Assembly (NCBI GenBank): GCA_008921705.1
Contig: VFFE01007215.1
Span: 3,922,026 to 3,986,025, forward strand
Direction: 5' to 3'
DNA from: Burhinus oedicnemus
Taxonomy: Eukaryota > Chordata > Aves > Charadriiformes > Burhinidae
DNA length: 64,000 nt
Below the pieces are notes generated by a model. It did no database searches. It was not told where the DNA came from and worked only from the letters and a program-made list of their open reading frames with translations. The translations under genes were made by a program, and so were the position numbers. Shown here piece by piece: positions 63,373 to 64,000 of this stretch. Positions within the stretch are counted from its first letter, which is position 1. Every line of letters starts with the position of its first letter.

Positions 63373-63551
63373 CAGTTCTCCTGAGGTGCCACAGTGGTGG
63401 CTGAGGGGCACAGCCGTGCCCTGCAGTGAGGCCCTTGGCTGCAGTGAGGCTGGAACCGGCCATGACTGGTGTAGGGCAGCCTCAGCCTCTCCTCGCAGAG
63501 GCCACCCTGCAGCTTCCCGCCGCCAGTGCCTCGCCACGTAGACCCAGTAGA

Positions 63552-64000
63552 GACCGGGAAGGCCATGGCATAGGCCTGAACTGCTAGCTTGAATTCCACC
63601 AGCAAACTTCATAATTTTAAAATGGGGGACCTCATCTGAACTAGTGGCCCAGCGTGCCCACAGAAGGCAGGAGGTTCCCTCTCCCGCCATGCCAGCAAGC
63701 AGCCCCTCAGCCTAAACTGCGCTTTGACAGAAATGCTCTTAAATCATGGCATTAATGCTTTCCATGTAATTAGGGCTTTTCTCCTCCCTCACTTCAAACT
63801 GAAGCCCTAGACGTGATCCCAAGGTTACTGGCAACCATAGTGCTCAGAAGAGGAAGAAGCTGCAGATATCAGTGTACCGTTTAGCAAGCAGTAATTGTAG
63901 ATGAGAGTGATCCGTGCCTTTCTGGGTTGCCATCTCGCTGCATTTTTATTGCAAAAATTCAATGCCCCTTTGATGCCTAACCAAACTAGCAATTAGTTGT
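63552..64000. other. Anonymous non-coding DNA
   Basis: Mixed composition, GC-richer next to the LTR and AT-rich toward the window end. No feature recognised. Confidence 0.55.

Larger units (their letters stand above)
62741..63551 (-). mobile_element. Solo LTR of an avian endogenous retrovirus (minus orientation)
   Basis: About 811 bp. Read on the minus strand, it starts at 63551 with a ctactgggtctacgtggc-like end and finishes at 62741 with gccaacccaccgca, so the 3' CA end is kept while the 5' end has decayed. Landmarks in minus order: TATTTAAG as TATA-like box (63372-63365), tandem units around cacgctggagga/gtgcaggagcagg (63260-63136), a purine-rich block, a decayed polyadenylation-type hexamer (62929-62924) and gggaaatc-like words. 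This arrangement matches a very common neoavian LTR type from my general knowledge. I see no convincing target duplication. No retroviral coding sequence is attached. Short frames inside it on both strands are not genes. Confidence 0.8.

Noticed and set aside
62928..63404. 158-codon open frame, plus strand
   Set aside because: It lies inside the minus-strand solo LTR and is antisense to it; proline- and serine-rich because of the LTR tandem units.
63322..63690. 122-codon open frame, minus strand
   Set aside because: Runs across the LTR 5' part and its flank; composition-driven, no domain.

Overview
The window is vertebrate nuclear DNA, most likely from a bird and probably from Neoaves. It is AT-rich and CpG-poor, has no operons or dense coding, and carries at least six fragments of CR1 (chicken repeat 1) LINEs. 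Several CR1 copies end in the avian-type 3' tail of short ATTCTATG-like repeats. It also holds two solo LTRs whose overall layout matches avian endogenous retroviruses known from general knowledge. I found no host protein-coding exon, tRNA or rRNA gene, or CRISPR array. The window looks like a gene desert or the inside of a very large intron.

Layout. 1-2.7 kb: anonymous DNA. 2.72-2.96 kb: minus-strand CR1 reverse-transcriptase (RT) core fragment, abutting a duplicated palindrome (2951-2994). 3-16 kb: anonymous AT-rich DNA with degenerate tRNA-like SINE candidates (about 10.8 and 13.7 kb), a 28-bp-arm hairpin (12469-12538), an AT/CA microsatellite and a 20-base assembly gap (15975-15994). 16796-17514: solo LTR with a perfect 5-bp target-site duplication. 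19.8-20.4 kb: plus-strand CR1 3' fragment with a long octamer tail. 20.4-40.4 kb: anonymous, with GC-richer islets near 24.6-25.3 and 29.5-29.9 kb. 40408-42588: the largest element, a minus-strand CR1 of about 2.2 kb that keeps part of the endonuclease and both ends of the RT region but has lost the RT catalytic core through an in-frame internal deletion. 47.1-47.6, 49.7-49.8, 55.4-55.9 and 58.4-59.3 kb: further plus-strand CR1 pieces of different ages. 62741-63551: minus-strand solo LTR with internal tandem units.

The only recognisable coding sequence belongs to dead CR1 copies; nothing here forms a working pathway. The observations most worth a second look are the RT-core-deleted CR1, the two LTRs, the hairpin and palindrome structures, and recurring short motifs that look like an ancient amniote repeat family. 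I did not find a convincing new biological system.
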